64,000 nt of DNA from Halobacterium salinarum DSM 3754 (GCF_008124605.1 NZ_VRYN01000003.1:124001-188000); one strand, 5' to 3'. Counted from the first letter of the stretch, positions 1 to 7,909 are shown. A program made the numbers and translations. The notes: a model not told the origin generated them from the sequence alone.

Positions 1-180
1 GTCGACGAGCGTGTCCTTCGCCGTGGCGTCGGCGTTCAACACGAGACAGTCGTAGTCCCGGCTCACCTGGTCGGCCACGTCGGGGTCGGTCTCGATGACC
101 ACGATCTCGTTTGCGCTTTTCGTGAGCAGTTGGATGACCTGCGATCCTATGTCACCAGCACCGACCACTATAATGTACAT
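1..180 (-). CDS. trkA: TrkA-N potassium uptake regulator, N-terminal part (cut by window edge)
   Basis: The first 60 codons of a gene reading leftwards out of the window. The start is the ATG at 178-180. The protein opens with a hydrophobic beta strand and the Rossmann signature G-A-G-D-I-G-S, followed by an acidic residue at the end of the second strand (IVVIETD). This is the NAD-binding pattern of RCK/TrkA-N domains that gate Trk potassium channels on the cytoplasmic face. It lies downstream of trkH and a small membrane protein on the same strand, so it is probably the gating subunit for that channel. A TATA-like box 24-31 nt upstream suggests it can also be transcribed alone. The C-terminal half is not visible. 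Confidence 0.85.
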   Translation of the reverse strand, partial: MYIIVVGAGDIGSQVIQLLTKSANEIVVIETDPDVADQVSRDYDCLVLNADATAKDTLVD

Positions 181-203
181 ACTGCATCGTAAATCTCCGC
201 CCT

Positions 204-211
204 GCTAAGTT
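204..211 (-). promoter_or_regulatory. TATA-like box for trkA
   Basis: On the minus strand the sequence AACTTAGC lies 24-31 nt before the trkA ATG, the spacing expected for a leaderless archaeal transcript. It sits in the 44-bp spacer after the 66-aa gene, so trkA may have its own start in addition to read-through from trkH. Confidence 0.4.
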
Positions 212-224
212 TTTCTCTCCTCAA

Positions 225-425
225 TTAGCGGATGGCCTCGGAGAGGATGTAGGCGGCGAACCCGACGGTGTACGCGACCGCGAGCGCCAGCGACACGGGC
301 GTCCGGCCGAGCAGCCGGATGGCCACGATGACCACCGGCCCCAACACGAGCAGCGCGTCGAAGACACGGTCGTCGGCGCCAGCGGCCAGCAGCGGCCCGA
401 TAACCGGGATCGCATCGAGGCGCAT
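225..425 (-). CDS. Small two-helix membrane protein following trkH
   Basis: A 66-aa protein whose ATG overlaps the trkH stop in an ATGA arrangement, implying translational coupling. The start at 425 is chosen over upstream in-frame codons because of this overlap. Two hydrophobic stretches (about residues 22-40 and 45-62) flank a short basic turn (RLLGRTP), so it is probably an integral membrane protein with two helices. The family has no name I can recall. Its position between the channel (trkH) and its cytoplasmic regulator (trkA) suggests an accessory or stabilising subunit of the Trk potassium system, but this rests on context only. Confidence 0.75.
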   Translation of the reverse strand: MRLDAIPVIGPLLAAGADDRVFDALLVLGPVVIVAIRLLGRTPVSLALAVAYTVGFAAYILSEAIR

Positions 426-2038
426 CAGTCGTACACCTCCAGCGTGCTGAACAGGCCACGCAGGAGCACCAACACCGGAATGATCTCCAGGCGACCGATC
501 CACATGTTGAACAGGAACATCGCCTTCGTGACCGTCGGCATCCCCGGCCCGGTGATGCCCGAGGACAGCCCGACGTTGCCCTGCGCGGACGCGACCTCGA
601 AGAGGACGTTCTCGACGGTGTACGCGTCGGGCCCCATGGGGATCGCGAGCATGAACACGAACGCCGCCACCCCGAGGAAGACGAGCCAGAGGAACGTGAT
701 GATCGCGGCCTCCTCGAACTCCTGGGCGGCCTCGGTGTCAGAGAGCGCGCGCCCGTCGAGGCGGAACGTGCGGACGGCATCCGACGGGTAGAACACCCCC
801 CGAATCCGGAACAGAATGCCTTTCACGAGCGTGAGCAGTCGAATCAGCTTGATGCCGCCGACCGTTGATCCGGCGGCAGCCCCAACGACCATGCCGAACG
901 CCACGGTCAACTGCGCGGGGGCCGTCCACCCCGACCCCAGCGCGCCCGCCGTCTGAAAGCCCGTACACGAGGCCGCGGACACGAACTGGAACAACGCGTA
1001 CCGGACCGTCTGGAAGAGCGTCGCTGCCGACCCATGCAGCACGACGCCGGCAACGGCGACTGACTCGGTCACGTAGTACCCCTGCTGGAGGAGGACCGCC
1101 GTCAGGAGCGCCGTCCCGAGCGCGAAAAACCCGAACACCCACCGGGTCTGGAGGTCCGTGTAGAGGTTGCGGAGGTCGCCCTGGAGGACGAGGTAGTGGA
1201 TGGGGAACGCGATGCTCCCCAGGACCATCACCGGGATGAGCGCGAAGTCGATGGCGGCGCTCCCGTAGGTCGCGATCGAGTTGTCCGTGATCGAGAACCC
1301 ACCGGTCGCGAGGCCGGTCATCGCGTGATTGATGGCGTCCCACATCGGCATCCCGGCGATCCAGAGGAGCAGGATCGAGAAGAACGTGAACAGGAGGAAG
1401 ATCCACCAGATGGTGCGCACCGTCGAGACGATGCTGGGGTGGATCTTCTCCGAGCGCGCCTCGCTCTCGTAGAGGGTCAGCGAGCCGCTGCCGGGTCGCG
1501 CGAGGATCGCCGTGGTAAGCACGATGACGCCGACGCCGCCGACCCATTCGATGAACGACCGCCACCACTGCAGGGTGTGGGGCAGCGCGGCCTCGTTGTC
1601 GGCCATCGTCAGCCCCGTGCCGGTGAACCCGCTCATGCTCTCGAAGAACCCGTTGAGCGGGTTCTGGAACGCGGCAAGCGTGCTGAACGTTCTGGTTCCC
1701 GGGACCGTGAACCGCGCCGGCACGTCGAGCATGCCGGGATCGAGCTGGGCGGTCCATGCGGCCAGGAGGAACGGCACGGAACCGAACGCGGCGACCAGAA
1801 ACCACCCCGACGCAGCGATCATCATGCCATGCAACCGGCCGGGATCGGCGGCGTGCTCGAACGTCCGCCTGAGCGTGAGCCCCACGACTAGCGGGATGAG
1901 TCCTGAGACGACCATCGCCGGCACCACCCAGAACTCCCCCCACACGAGGGGGACGAGCACGGAAACGAAGATGAGGCCGGCCAGCGCCTCAAGCATCCGC
2001 CCGAGGTCGCGCGCGATTGTTCCGAGACGATCGACCAT
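425..2038 (-). CDS. trkH: TrkH family potassium uptake channel subunit
   Basis: A 537-aa polytopic membrane protein with the length and sequence pattern of TrkH/KtrB: repeated M1-P-M2 units with selectivity-filter-like turns (for example TGFTGTGLT, TGLATGGFS, SCTGFQTAG, AQGNVGLSSG). It would mediate potassium entry across the cytoplasmic membrane, with gating by a TrkA-type RCK protein. Potassium is the main compatible solute of salt-in haloarchaea. The ATG at 2036-2038 fits a leaderless transcript from a TATA box about 25-30 nt upstream. The stop overlaps the start of a 66-aa membrane protein, and trkA follows. An Lrp/RCK_C regulator lies just upstream on the same strand. Confidence 0.95.
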   Translation of the reverse strand: MVDRLGTIARDLGRMLEALAGLIFVSVLVPLVWGEFWVVPAMVVSGLIPLVVGLTLRRTFEHAADPGRLHGMMIAASGWFLVAAFGSVPFLLAAWTAQLDPGMLDVPARFTVPGTRTFSTLAAFQNPLNGFFESMSGFTGTGLTMADNEAALPHTLQWWRSFIEWVGGVGVIVLTTAILARPGSGSLTLYESEARSEKIHPSIVSTVRTIWWIFLLFTFFSILLLWIAGMPMWDAINHAMTGLATGGFSITDNSIATYGSAAIDFALIPVMVLGSIAFPIHYLVLQGDLRNLYTDLQTRWVFGFFALGTALLTAVLLQQGYYVTESVAVAGVVLHGSAATLFQTVRYALFQFVSAASCTGFQTAGALGSGWTAPAQLTVAFGMVVGAAAGSTVGGIKLIRLLTLVKGILFRIRGVFYPSDAVRTFRLDGRALSDTEAAQEFEEAAIITFLWLVFLGVAAFVFMLAIPMGPDAYTVENVLFEVASAQGNVGLSSGITGPGMPTVTKAMFLFNMWIGRLEIIPVLVLLRGLFSTLEVYD

Positions 2039-2060
2039 GGCTTCTCGCTTGCCGAACAGG

Positions 2061-2069
2061 GAATTTAAG
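2061..2069 (-). promoter_or_regulatory. TATA-like box for trkH
   Basis: The minus strand reads CTTAAATTC about 23-31 nt before the trkH ATG, which fits a leaderless start. It lies in the 76-bp gap after the Lrp/RCK_C gene, so trkH probably has its own promoter. Confidence 0.5.
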
Positions 2070-2114
2070 CTAGCTGGTTTCCACTGGGTTTGTGGCCACC
2101 TGAATTGCGTACTA

Positions 2115-2876
2115 CTAAGTCTCCGTCGCCGAGCCGCGTTTCCCGAACACCGACAGCGTCTCCTGGCTGATGCCGCCCCGGCAGAACACCGTCACCAGGT
2201 CGTCCGGCCGCACCCTCGTGTCCCCGCGCGGTGTCAACATCTCGTCGTCGCGCTCGATCGAAACGACCAGCACGTCGGACTCGATGACGCCGCGCTCGTT
2301 GGCCTCGCGCAGCGTGTGCCCGGCGATCTCGGCGTCCGCCGCCACGGACAGCTCCACGACCTCAGCACCGCCGGACAGCTCCATGAAATCCGCGATCGTG
2401 TGTCCGTCCTGGGAGTCGTCGGGGCCGAACTCGTGGTACGGCCGGATCTCCTCGCTTTGGAGCAGGTTCTCCTCCTCGATGTCCAGCCCGATCGCCGACA
2501 GGTCGTTCGCGATCCGGGTGAGCTCCTGCATGTCGTCGCCGACAGCCGTGACGTGGAGGTTGCTGCGCCCTTTCATCAGCTGGCGGACGCTCACCACGCC
2601 GGGGATCTCAGCGACCTGTTTGGACAGCCGATCCCGGTCGGGCACGGGGCTGGTGCAGATGTAGAGGTTCGTGAGCCGACCGCCGACCTGTGGGTACGAG
2701 ACGACCGCGTGATAGCCGCGGATGATCCCCGCCGCTTCGAGATGTGTGATCCGGTTTCTGATCGTTCCTGTGGACACGTTGACCTCGTCGGCGATGTCGG
2801 GGGCGGACGTGTTGCGCGCGTCACGAACCAGGTTGTAGAGGATTCGCTTGTCTACCTCGTCCAGTCGGTCGCTCAT
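2115..2876 (-). CDS. Lrp/AsnC-type transcription regulator with C-terminal RCK_C (TrkA-C) domain
   Basis: A 253-aa protein. Residues 1-60 form an AsnC-type helix-turn-helix (LDEVDKRILYNLVRDARN, then a recognition-helix pattern ending in RNRITHLE). A middle region resembles the Lrp ligand-binding fold. Roughly residues 165-250 match a TrkA-C/RCK_C domain (AEVVELSVAADAEIAGHTL, then VRPDDLVTVFCRGG). RCK_C domains bind small ligands in potassium transport systems, so this is likely a DNA-binding regulator sensing a transport-linked ligand. It sits directly upstream of trkH in the same direction with a 76-bp gap. The start at 2876 (MSDRLDE) is preferred to one five codons earlier. Haloarchaea have several such Lrp-family paralogues, and the target is inferred only from context. 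Confidence 0.88.
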   Translation of the reverse strand: MSDRLDEVDKRILYNLVRDARNTSAPDIADEVNVSTGTIRNRITHLEAAGIIRGYHAVVSYPQVGGRLTNLYICTSPVPDRDRLSKQVAEIPGVVSVRQLMKGRSNLHVTAVGDDMQELTRIANDLSAIGLDIEEENLLQSEEIRPYHEFGPDDSQDGHTIADFMELSGGAEVVELSVAADAEIAGHTLREANERGVIESDVLVVSIERDDEMLTPRGDTRVRPDDLVTVFCRGGISQETLSVFGKRGSATET

Positions 2877-2940
2877 ACGTGTTCCCTCCACGTCGAGGAG
2901 GATAACCAGTTTGGATCAGGGGCCGGCCACCGACCGGGTC

Positions 2941-3363
2941 CTAGTCCGCGAGCGCGTCCCGCGCGTTCTCGACGGCGGCGTCCTTCTTCGCGGGGTAGGC
3001 TTCGACCTTCGCGCGCAGTGAGATGCCGTCCCCGAGCTGGGCGTCCCCCAGGTACGCCGCCTGCTTGTCGAGGTGCACGAACAGCGAGCAGTTGTCGTCG
3101 ACGCGCTCGTCGAGCTGGTCGCGGATCTGCTCGATATCAGCGCCGTCCCGGAGCTGGTCGAGCACGTGGCGCATGTCGTCGGCGCGCTCGACGCGGGTCG
3201 ACAGCACGCCGATGCGGTCGCCGAGATGCCCCTCGCTGTCCGTGCGCTCGATCTCGACGTCCTCCGGGAGGAAATGCCCCAGCGCGTCCGCTACCCGGGA
3301 GTCGGCCTCCGTGTCGTAGCAGAACACGCGGAGATCGATGTAGTGGAACGGAACCTCACTCAT
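2941..3363 (-). CDS. Exosome-associated RNA-binding protein (COG1325 type)
   Basis: A 140-aa acidic protein starting MSEVPFHYIDLRVFCYDTE. It resembles the archaeal RNA-binding family with a dsRBD-like fold that is often annotated as an exosome subunit (COG1325). Alternating beta strands at the start (YIDLRVFCY) and in the middle (NCSLFVHLDKQAAYLG) support this. The family is thought to act in RNA processing or degradation in the cytoplasm. The gene lies between the Lrp/RCK_C gene and a DUF1918-like gene on the same strand, with 36-65-bp gaps. The family assignment is from recognised pattern; the biochemical role is not shown by the sequence. Confidence 0.75.
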   Translation of the reverse strand: MSEVPFHYIDLRVFCYDTEADSRVADALGHFLPEDVEIERTDSEGHLGDRIGVLSTRVERADDMRHVLDQLRDGADIEQIRDQLDERVDDNCSLFVHLDKQAAYLGDAQLGDGISLRAKVEAYPAKKDAAVENARDALAD

Positions 3364-3399
3364 GATGGCGGCGTACGCCGCCGACGCGTAAAAGACTCG

Positions 3400-3615
3400 T
3401 TACTCGGCGTCGGCTTCCGCGTCGTCGTCGTCGGCTTCCGCGACGAGGTCGAGGCTGTCCTCGGGAACGCCGGCTTCCTGGCCGTCTTCGAAGCTGATCG
3501 TGTAGTTCACGTCGCCGAACATCGTTTCGGCGGTCTGCGTGATCTCGCCCTCCTCGCCGTCGTAGTCGCTGTGTTTCTCGTGGAGCACGACCGTGTCGCC
3601 CTTCTCGAAGCTCAT
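3400..3615 (-). CDS. Small DUF1918-like beta-barrel protein
   Basis: A 71-aa protein starting MSFEKGDTVVLHEKHSDYDG. The pattern G-D-x-V-V-L-H, a G-E-x-G repeat, and F-E-D-G-Q-E-x-G-V resemble KOW/SH3-like small barrels annotated as DUF1918 in haloarchaea. The tail is a run of acidic residues. An in-frame start nine codons upstream was rejected because the family begins at this Met. The function is unknown; KOW-like folds often bind RNA or protein partners. It is probably co-transcribed with, or closely follows, the unknown 275-aa gene upstream (52-bp gap). Confidence 0.7.
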   Translation of the reverse strand: MSFEKGDTVVLHEKHSDYDGEEGEITQTAETMFGDVNYTISFEDGQEAGVPEDSLDLVAEADDDDAEADAE

Positions 3616-3667
3616 GGCATCCGATTCCACCCCAGCAGTCAAAAGTGAATTGATTACTGGCGGCGAC

Positions 3668-4495
3668 TCACTCCGGCCCGAACGACACGCCGTCGCGGTC
3701 CTCGGCGTCCAGCCTGCGGAGCGCCGCCCGGGCGTTGCTGGCTTCGTACCCGAAGAACACGTCTTCGCCGTATTCGGCGGCGACCTCGGCGGCGTGCAGC
3801 AGGTTCTCGATGTCGACGTTCACCGCGTACAGCTCGATGCTGAACGGCGCGTCGACCGCGTCCTCGAACCCCGCGGCGATGGTTTCGATCCAGTACGTGG
3901 TCTCGTAGGCGGTGTCGTACAGCGGAACGACGAACTCGTCGACCAGCTCCGCGAGCGCGTCGAGATCCAGGCCCGCCCGCTCGTAGAGGTGGCCCGGGTA
4001 GGGATCCGGGTACAGCGTGAGATACGTCTTGCCGTCGATGCGGTCGACGGCGTCCGCGACGAACGACGTGATGACGTCCGCGCGCCACGCCTGCCAGTCG
4101 TCGAACGCCGACGCCTCGAACGCCGCCGTGCAGCGATCGCAGTGACAGTACTCCGCCCGCGGGAACCCCACGTCGTCGAGTCGAACGTCGCCGCTCACGT
4201 CGCTGCACGTCTCCACGACGGTGAGCACGCCGTTGCGGTAGTCCTCGGCCAGCGGGCAGATGTACGCCCAGTCGAAGTACTGGCGCTCACGGGTCGCCGG
4301 CCTGCCGTCGTCGTCGACGGGAACGAGCTCGGGGTCGGTGCCGGCGGTGGCGTTGTCACCGAAACACGACACCATGCTGACGGCGTTCTCCACGGGGTCG
4401 ACGTGGCGGCCGGTCACGTCCTTGACTTCGTAGAACCCGGTTTCGAACTCCGGCCAGTCCAGCTCCTCGGCGTTCCGCGTGACGACGCCGTACAT
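3668..4495 (-). CDS. Conserved haloarchaeal protein with a Cys-rich CxCxxC motif, function unknown
   Basis: A 275-aa protein that I cannot assign. From the ATG at 4495 it begins MYGVVTRNAEELDWPEFETG. It has many aromatic and acidic residues and strands alternating with helices (for example KTYLTLYPDPYPGHLYERAG and FVVPLYDTAYETTYWIET), which fits a TIM-barrel-like fold. Residues 117-122 read CHCDRC, a cluster also seen in some TIM-barrel glycosidase-like families and in metal-binding sites; Cys80 and Cys97 lie upstream. No signal peptide or membrane segment is visible, so it should be cytoplasmic. Alternatives are a sugar-acting hydrolase-like enzyme or a zinc/iron-binding structural protein. 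Confidence 0.7.
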   Translation of the reverse strand: MYGVVTRNAEELDWPEFETGFYEVKDVTGRHVDPVENAVSMVSCFGDNATAGTDPELVPVDDDGRPATRERQYFDWAYICPLAEDYRNGVLTVVETCSDVSGDVRLDDVGFPRAEYCHCDRCTAAFEASAFDDWQAWRADVITSFVADAVDRIDGKTYLTLYPDPYPGHLYERAGLDLDALAELVDEFVVPLYDTAYETTYWIETIAAGFEDAVDAPFSIELYAVNVDIENLLHAAEVAAEYGEDVFFGYEASNARAALRRLDAEDRDGVSFGPE

Positions 4496-4535
4496 ACGTT
4501 CGCGGTAGGAATGGGGGCCGCGTAAGTGGTTCGAC

Positions 4536-4649
4536 TCAGTCGATGCGGTCGATCTCTTCGAGGTCTTCGGCGTCGCCGCCCGCAAAGAGCTTCCAGACGA
4601 GGACGATCACCAACAGCGCGACACCAGCCTTCAGGAGTTTCCGTGCCAT
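4536..4649 (-). CDS. 37-aa single-helix membrane microprotein
   Basis: A short gene: ATG at 4647-4649, stop at 4536-4538. The product starts MARKLLKAGVALLVIVLVWK. It has a basic N-terminus, one hydrophobic helix (about residues 7-22) and an acidic tail (GGDAEDLEEIDRID). This is a clean N-in single-pass membrane design. A TATA-like box (TTTAATG) sits 22-28 nt upstream, so the mRNA is probably leaderless. The gene lies between the FKBP gene and the 275-aa unknown gene on the same strand. The role is unknown; small acidic-tailed membrane proteins of this kind are common and conserved in haloarchaea. Confidence 0.7.
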   Translation of the reverse strand: MARKLLKAGVALLVIVLVWKLFAGGDAEDLEEIDRID

Positions 4650-4670
4650 ACCCCACAGCACTCACGGGGG

Positions 4671-4677
4671 CATTAAA
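4671..4677 (-). promoter_or_regulatory. TATA-like box for the 37-aa gene
   Basis: The minus strand reads TTTAATG 22-28 nt before the ATG of the 37-aa membrane protein. This fits leaderless initiation and supports the short gene being real. Confidence 0.5.
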
Positions 4678-4688
4678 CGCTTTGCGGG

Positions 4689-4714
4689 CTGTCGGCGCGC
4701 GCGTTCGCCGACAG
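4689..4714 (-). terminator. Hairpin after the FKBP gene
   Basis: A perfect 9-bp inverted repeat (CTGTCGGCG at 4689-4697 and CGCCGACAG at 4706-4714) with an 8-nt loop lies 15-40 nt past the FKBP stop codon. It could fold as an RNA hairpin ending or protecting that transcript. Archaeal termination mainly uses T-runs, which are absent here, so an RNA-stability role is also possible. Confidence 0.45.
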
Positions 4715-4728
4715 TCGGCGTGGTGGCG

Positions 4729-5640
4729 TTACTCGTCGTCGAGCTCGTCGACGATCTCGTCGGCGTCGACGTCGGCGTCTTCGAGGGCGTCCTCGACGTC
4801 CCCGAGGTCGCCGCCCGCACCGCCCATCATGCCGCCCATGCCCGGCATACCGGCGGGCTGGCCGTCGATGATCTCCTGGACGATGACGCGGTCGATGTCG
4901 AGCATGTCGATGACCTGGGACAGCACCTGGCTTTTGCCCATCATCCACTGCTGGTTGAACTGGAGCTGCGGGGACTGCTCGATGTAGAGGGTCTCTTTCT
5001 CGACGCTCTCGGTGGTGGTCTCGGCGTCGCCGTCCTCGGTTTCCTCGGTGACCTCCTCCTCGACGGTCTCGGTGACGAGATCGACGTCGAGTTCGACGTC
5101 GAACATCATCTCCAGGAAGCCGACGGCCTGCTGCTCGCGGTCGGTGATCTCGTCGAGGACCTCGTACTCGTATTCGATGTCCTCGCCGGCAAGCGGGTGG
5201 TTGAAGTCGACGCGGGCGCGCCCGCCGATGATGGCTTCGACGTGGCCGTGCTCGCCGTCGACGTCGACGTGTGCGCCGGGGTAGCGGTCGTCTTCGGGGA
5301 TCTTGTTGGCGCTGACCGTTCGGACCTCGTCCTCGTCGTACTCGCCGAACGCCTCCTCGACGAGAACGGTTCCGTCGTCGCCGACGGACTGCCCGACGAT
5401 GTCGTCTTCGACGGCTGCGAAGATGTGCTCCTCACCGAGGACGATCGTGCGCGGGGAGAACTCCTGTTCGTCCGTGTCGACGCCCTCCGACTCGGCGATC
5501 TCCTCGTCGGTGGTGTCGACAAGCTCCTCGCTGTCGACCGTGTAGGCCGTATACGACAGTTCAACGAAGTCGCCCGTCTGGAATCCGTCCTGTTCGTCGC
5601 TGGATGAGTCGGCCTGCTCGGCCTCGGGTTCGTCGCTCAT
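4729..5640 (-). CDS. FKBP/SlyD-type peptidyl-prolyl cis-trans isomerase
   Basis: A 303-aa protein. After a disordered acidic N-terminus, the FKBP core starts with DFVELSYTAYTVDSEELVDT, followed by an IF (insert-in-flap) region with HGHVEAIIGGRARVDFNHPL and L-A-G-E-D. This is the SlyD-like FKBP arrangement that combines prolyl isomerase and chaperone activity in the cytoplasm. A long acidic linker leads to a C-terminal region of about 100 residues containing a Met/Gly-rich segment (MPGMGGMMGG) and an acidic tail. The ATG at 5640 (MSDEPEAE) is chosen over one 12 codons upstream. It may help salt-adapted proteins fold; the specific clients are unknown. Confidence 0.92.
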   Translation of the reverse strand: MSDEPEAEQADSSSDEQDGFQTGDFVELSYTAYTVDSEELVDTTDEEIAESEGVDTDEQEFSPRTIVLGEEHIFAAVEDDIVGQSVGDDGTVLVEEAFGEYDEDEVRTVSANKIPEDDRYPGAHVDVDGEHGHVEAIIGGRARVDFNHPLAGEDIEYEYEVLDEITDREQQAVGFLEMMFDVELDVDLVTETVEEEVTEETEDGDAETTTESVEKETLYIEQSPQLQFNQQWMMGKSQVLSQVIDMLDIDRVIVQEIIDGQPAGMPGMGGMMGGAGGDLGDVEDALEDADVDADEIVDELDDE

Positions 5641-5700
5641 ACCAATACGCACTCTCGTTCCATCCTTAAGAATCACGTTTCGAACCGGTGAGCGAGACGG

Positions 5701-5892
5701 TCAGCGGGCGTCGGCCAACGACACGACAGCGCCCGCGTCAACTGACAGCCACGTGGTCGTGACGTCGCCGTCGACGACCGACACCGGTGTGACCGTCGCG
5801 CGGTCGGCGTCGTCGCTGTACCGGACAACGGTGAGCTGCAGCGGTGAACCTGCGGTGGGGCGGGACTCACATGTGGGGCTGTTGGCGGCCAT
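5701..5892 (-). CDS. Small DUF7511-type haloarchaeal protein
   Basis: A 63-aa protein with a tail that resembles the haloarchaeal DUF7511 family: LQLTVVRYSDDADRATVTPV, then a T-T-W-L-S box and a final V-S-L-A-D-A-R. It has no membrane segment. The fold should be a small beta-rich domain. The function is unknown. It is divergent from the CYTH gene, with a 112-bp gap holding a TATA-like box for the latter. Confidence 0.65.
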   Translation of the reverse strand: MAANSPTCESRPTAGSPLQLTVVRYSDDADRATVTPVSVVDGDVTTTWLSVDAGAVVSLADAR

Positions 5893-5972
5893 GTCGTCTC
5901 GGTGTGTGCCGCCAGTGCTCTTGAACGCTGCTAGGAGTGGACTATACGGCTATTGAGACCGGGAAGCGTCGG

Positions 5973-5980
5973 TCTTTTTG
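5973..5980 (+). promoter_or_regulatory. TATA-like box for the CYTH gene
   Basis: TCTTTTTG lies 25-32 nt before the ATG of the CYTH-domain gene, consistent with a leaderless transcript. Confidence 0.4.
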
Positions 5981-6004
5981 AATCAGCGTGCCGAGTACGA
6001 ACGT

Positions 6005-6616
6005 ATGTATGAGGTCGAAGTGAAGGTTCCGGGGGAGTACGAGACGGTTCGGGCGGCGCTTGCCGACGTGGATGCCGCCGAGCACACGACGGTTGCGCAG
6101 GCGGACACGTATTACGATGCGCCCCACCGGGCCTTCGAGCAGACCGATGAGGCGTTCCGGTTGCGGCGCGTCGCCACCGCTGCGCGGGGGTTCGAGCGCG
6201 GCGACGACCTCACGGCGGACATCGATGCGGTGCTTTCGGGGCCGGCGCGCGCCGACGGCGAGTCCCGCGTCACGTACAAGGGGCCGCTGGTCGAGGCCGA
6301 GTCGAAGACCCGCGAGGAGTTCGAGACTGCGGTCGGGGACGACGCACAGATGGCGGCCATCATCGAGCAACTCGGGTTCGAGTCGGCCGCGGTGGTGCGG
6401 AAGCTCCGCACGAAACACCACTTCGAGGGGTTCACTGTGCTGTTGGATGCCGTCGAGGACGTCGGCGAGTACGTCGAGATCGAGACGACCGTCGAGGCAG
6501 AGCACGCCGTTTCCGGCGCTCGGGAGGACGCCTACGCGGTGCTCCGGCGTCTGGGGTTGGATCCGACCGATCAGATCCGCACGTCGTATCTCGGCCTCCG
6601 CACGTCGAATGCGTAG
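6005..6616 (+). CDS. CYTH-domain protein, class IV adenylate cyclase (CyaB) / thiamine triphosphatase-like
   Basis: A 203-aa protein beginning MYEVEVKVPG, the E-x-E-x-K signature strand of CYTH (triphosphate tunnel) enzymes. Further charged strands follow: DTYYDAPHRAF, FRLRRV, RVTYKGPL, KTREEFETAVG and VLLDAVEDVGEYVEIET. These residues line the tunnel that binds triphosphates with divalent metal. Family members make cAMP or hydrolyse thiamine triphosphate or inorganic triphosphate; which of these applies cannot be told here. In archaea this group is usually annotated CyaB or CYTH. The start at 6005 aligns the signature with the family. The AdoMet synthetase gene follows 66 bp downstream with its own promoter. 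Confidence 0.88.
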   Translation: MYEVEVKVPGEYETVRAALADVDAAEHTTVAQADTYYDAPHRAFEQTDEAFRLRRVATAARGFERGDDLTADIDAVLSGPARADGESRVTYKGPLVEAESKTREEFETAVGDDAQMAAIIEQLGFESAAVVRKLRTKHHFEGFTVLLDAVEDVGEYVEIETTVEAEHAVSGAREDAYAVLRRLGLDPTDQIRTSYLGLRTSNA

Positions 6617-6650
6617 CACGCATAATTGTCGGCGTCTCCGTTTCCGGAAG

Positions 6651-6657
6651 TTATACG
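6651..6657 (+). promoter_or_regulatory. TATA-like box for mat
   Basis: TTATACG lies 26-32 nt before the ATG of the AdoMet synthetase gene, a strong match in both sequence and spacing for leaderless transcription. Confidence 0.55.
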
Positions 6658-6682
6658 AACCGAGACCGGGTACGCTCAGCCA

Positions 6683-7909
6683 ATGACTGACCGGAACATC
6701 CAAGTACAGTCTCTCGACCGCAGCGCAGTCGAGGACGACGCCGTCGAAATCGTCGAGCGAAAGGGGCTCGGTCACCCCGACTCCATCTGCGACGGCATCG
6801 CCGAACACGTCTGTGAAACCCTCGCCCGGGAATACCGCGACCGGGTGGGCCACGTCCTCCACTTCAACACCGACGAGACCCAACTCGTCGCCGGTGACGC
6901 CGCCCCCGCGTTCGGCGGCGGGAACGTCATCGACCCGATCTACATCCTGGTCGTCGGTCGCGCCACCAGCCACTACGTCGAAGCCGACGGCACCGAACAC
7001 CACATCCCGGTCGAATCCATCGCCCTGGAAGCCGCCCGCGAGTACCTGCGTGAGACGCTGCCCCACCTGGACCTCGAAACCGACGTGATCGTCGACGTCA
7101 AGCTCGGCGAGGGATCGGGGGACCTCCAGGACGTGTTCACCGACGACGACGACGGCCCCGCCGTGCCGATGGCCAACGACACGTCGTTCGGCGTCGGCCA
7201 CGCCCCGCTCACCGAAACCGAGCGCATCGTCCTCGAAGCCGAGCGCTCGCTGAACGGGCCGTACGCCGAGCACACGCCCGCGGTCGGCGAGGACGTGAAA
7301 GTGATGGGGAAACGCGAAGACGACCACATCGACCTCACGATCGCCGCCGCGCTCGTGGACGCGCACGTGCCGGATATGGACGCCTACATCGCCCAGGTCG
7401 AAGCCATCCGCGAGCACGTCTTCGATCTCGCCACCGAGCACACGGACCGCGAGGTCACCGTCCACGTCAACACCGCCGACGACTACGAGTCGGGCTCGAT
7501 CTACCTCACCACCACCGGCACCAGCGCCGAGCAGGGCGACGACGGCAGCGTCGGCCGCGGCAACCGGGCCAACGGCCTCATCACCCCCAACCGCGCCATG
7601 AGCATGGAAGCCACGTCCGGCAAGAACCCGGTCAACCACATCGGGAAGATCTACAACCTGCTTTCGACGCAGATCGCCGAGGCGGTCGTCGCCGAGGTCG
7701 ACGGCATCCGCGACCTCCGGGTGCGACTGCTCTCACAGATCGGCCGCCCGATCGACGAGCCCCACGTCGCGGACGTGGAAGTCGTCACCGAGGACGGCAC
7801 CGCGGTGACCGACGTCGACGCCGAGATCGAGCGCATCGTCGACGCGCAACTCGCGTCGGTCACGGACCTCACGCGCCGCGTCATCGACGGCGAACGCACC
7901 ACGTTCTGA
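6683..7909 (+). CDS. mat: Archaeal S-adenosylmethionine synthetase
   Basis: A 408-aa protein of the archaeal methionine adenosyltransferase family (COG1812), which makes S-adenosylmethionine from methionine and ATP. Visible markers are the N-terminal [20 protein letters not shown], the [17 protein letters not shown] segment, [12 protein letters not shown], the loop [18 protein letters not shown] and [13 protein letters not shown]. The length equals the family norm. The ATG at 6683 is preferred over an in-frame codon 19 triplets earlier because of the TATA spacing and family start. It supplies methyl groups to the many methyltransferases, such as the TrmJ-type enzyme in this window. Confidence 0.96.
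   Translation: MTDRNIQVQSLDRSAVEDDAVEIVERKGLGHPDSICDGIAEHVCETLAREYRDRVGHVLHFNTDETQLVAGDAAPAFGGGNVIDPIYILVVGRATSHYVEADGTEHHIPVESIALEAAREYLRETLPHLDLETDVIVDVKLGEGSGDLQDVFTDDDDGPAVPMANDTSFGVGHAPLTETERIVLEAERSLNGPYAEHTPAVGEDVKVMGKREDDHIDLTIAAALVDAHVPDMDAYIAQVEAIREHVFDLATEHTDREVTVHVNTADDYESGSIYLTTTGTSAEQGDDGSVGRGNRANGLITPNRAMSMEATSGKNPVNHIGKIYNLLSTQIAEAVVAEVDGIRDLRVRLLSQIGRPIDEPHVADVEVVTEDGTAVTDVDAEIERIVDAQLASVTDLTRRVIDGERTTF

Noticed and set aside
5942-7639. 565-codon minus-strand frame opposite the CYTH and AdoMet synthetase genes
   Set aside because: It mirrors a strongly recognisable mat gene and has Val/Gly/Arg-rich antisense composition with no family pattern.
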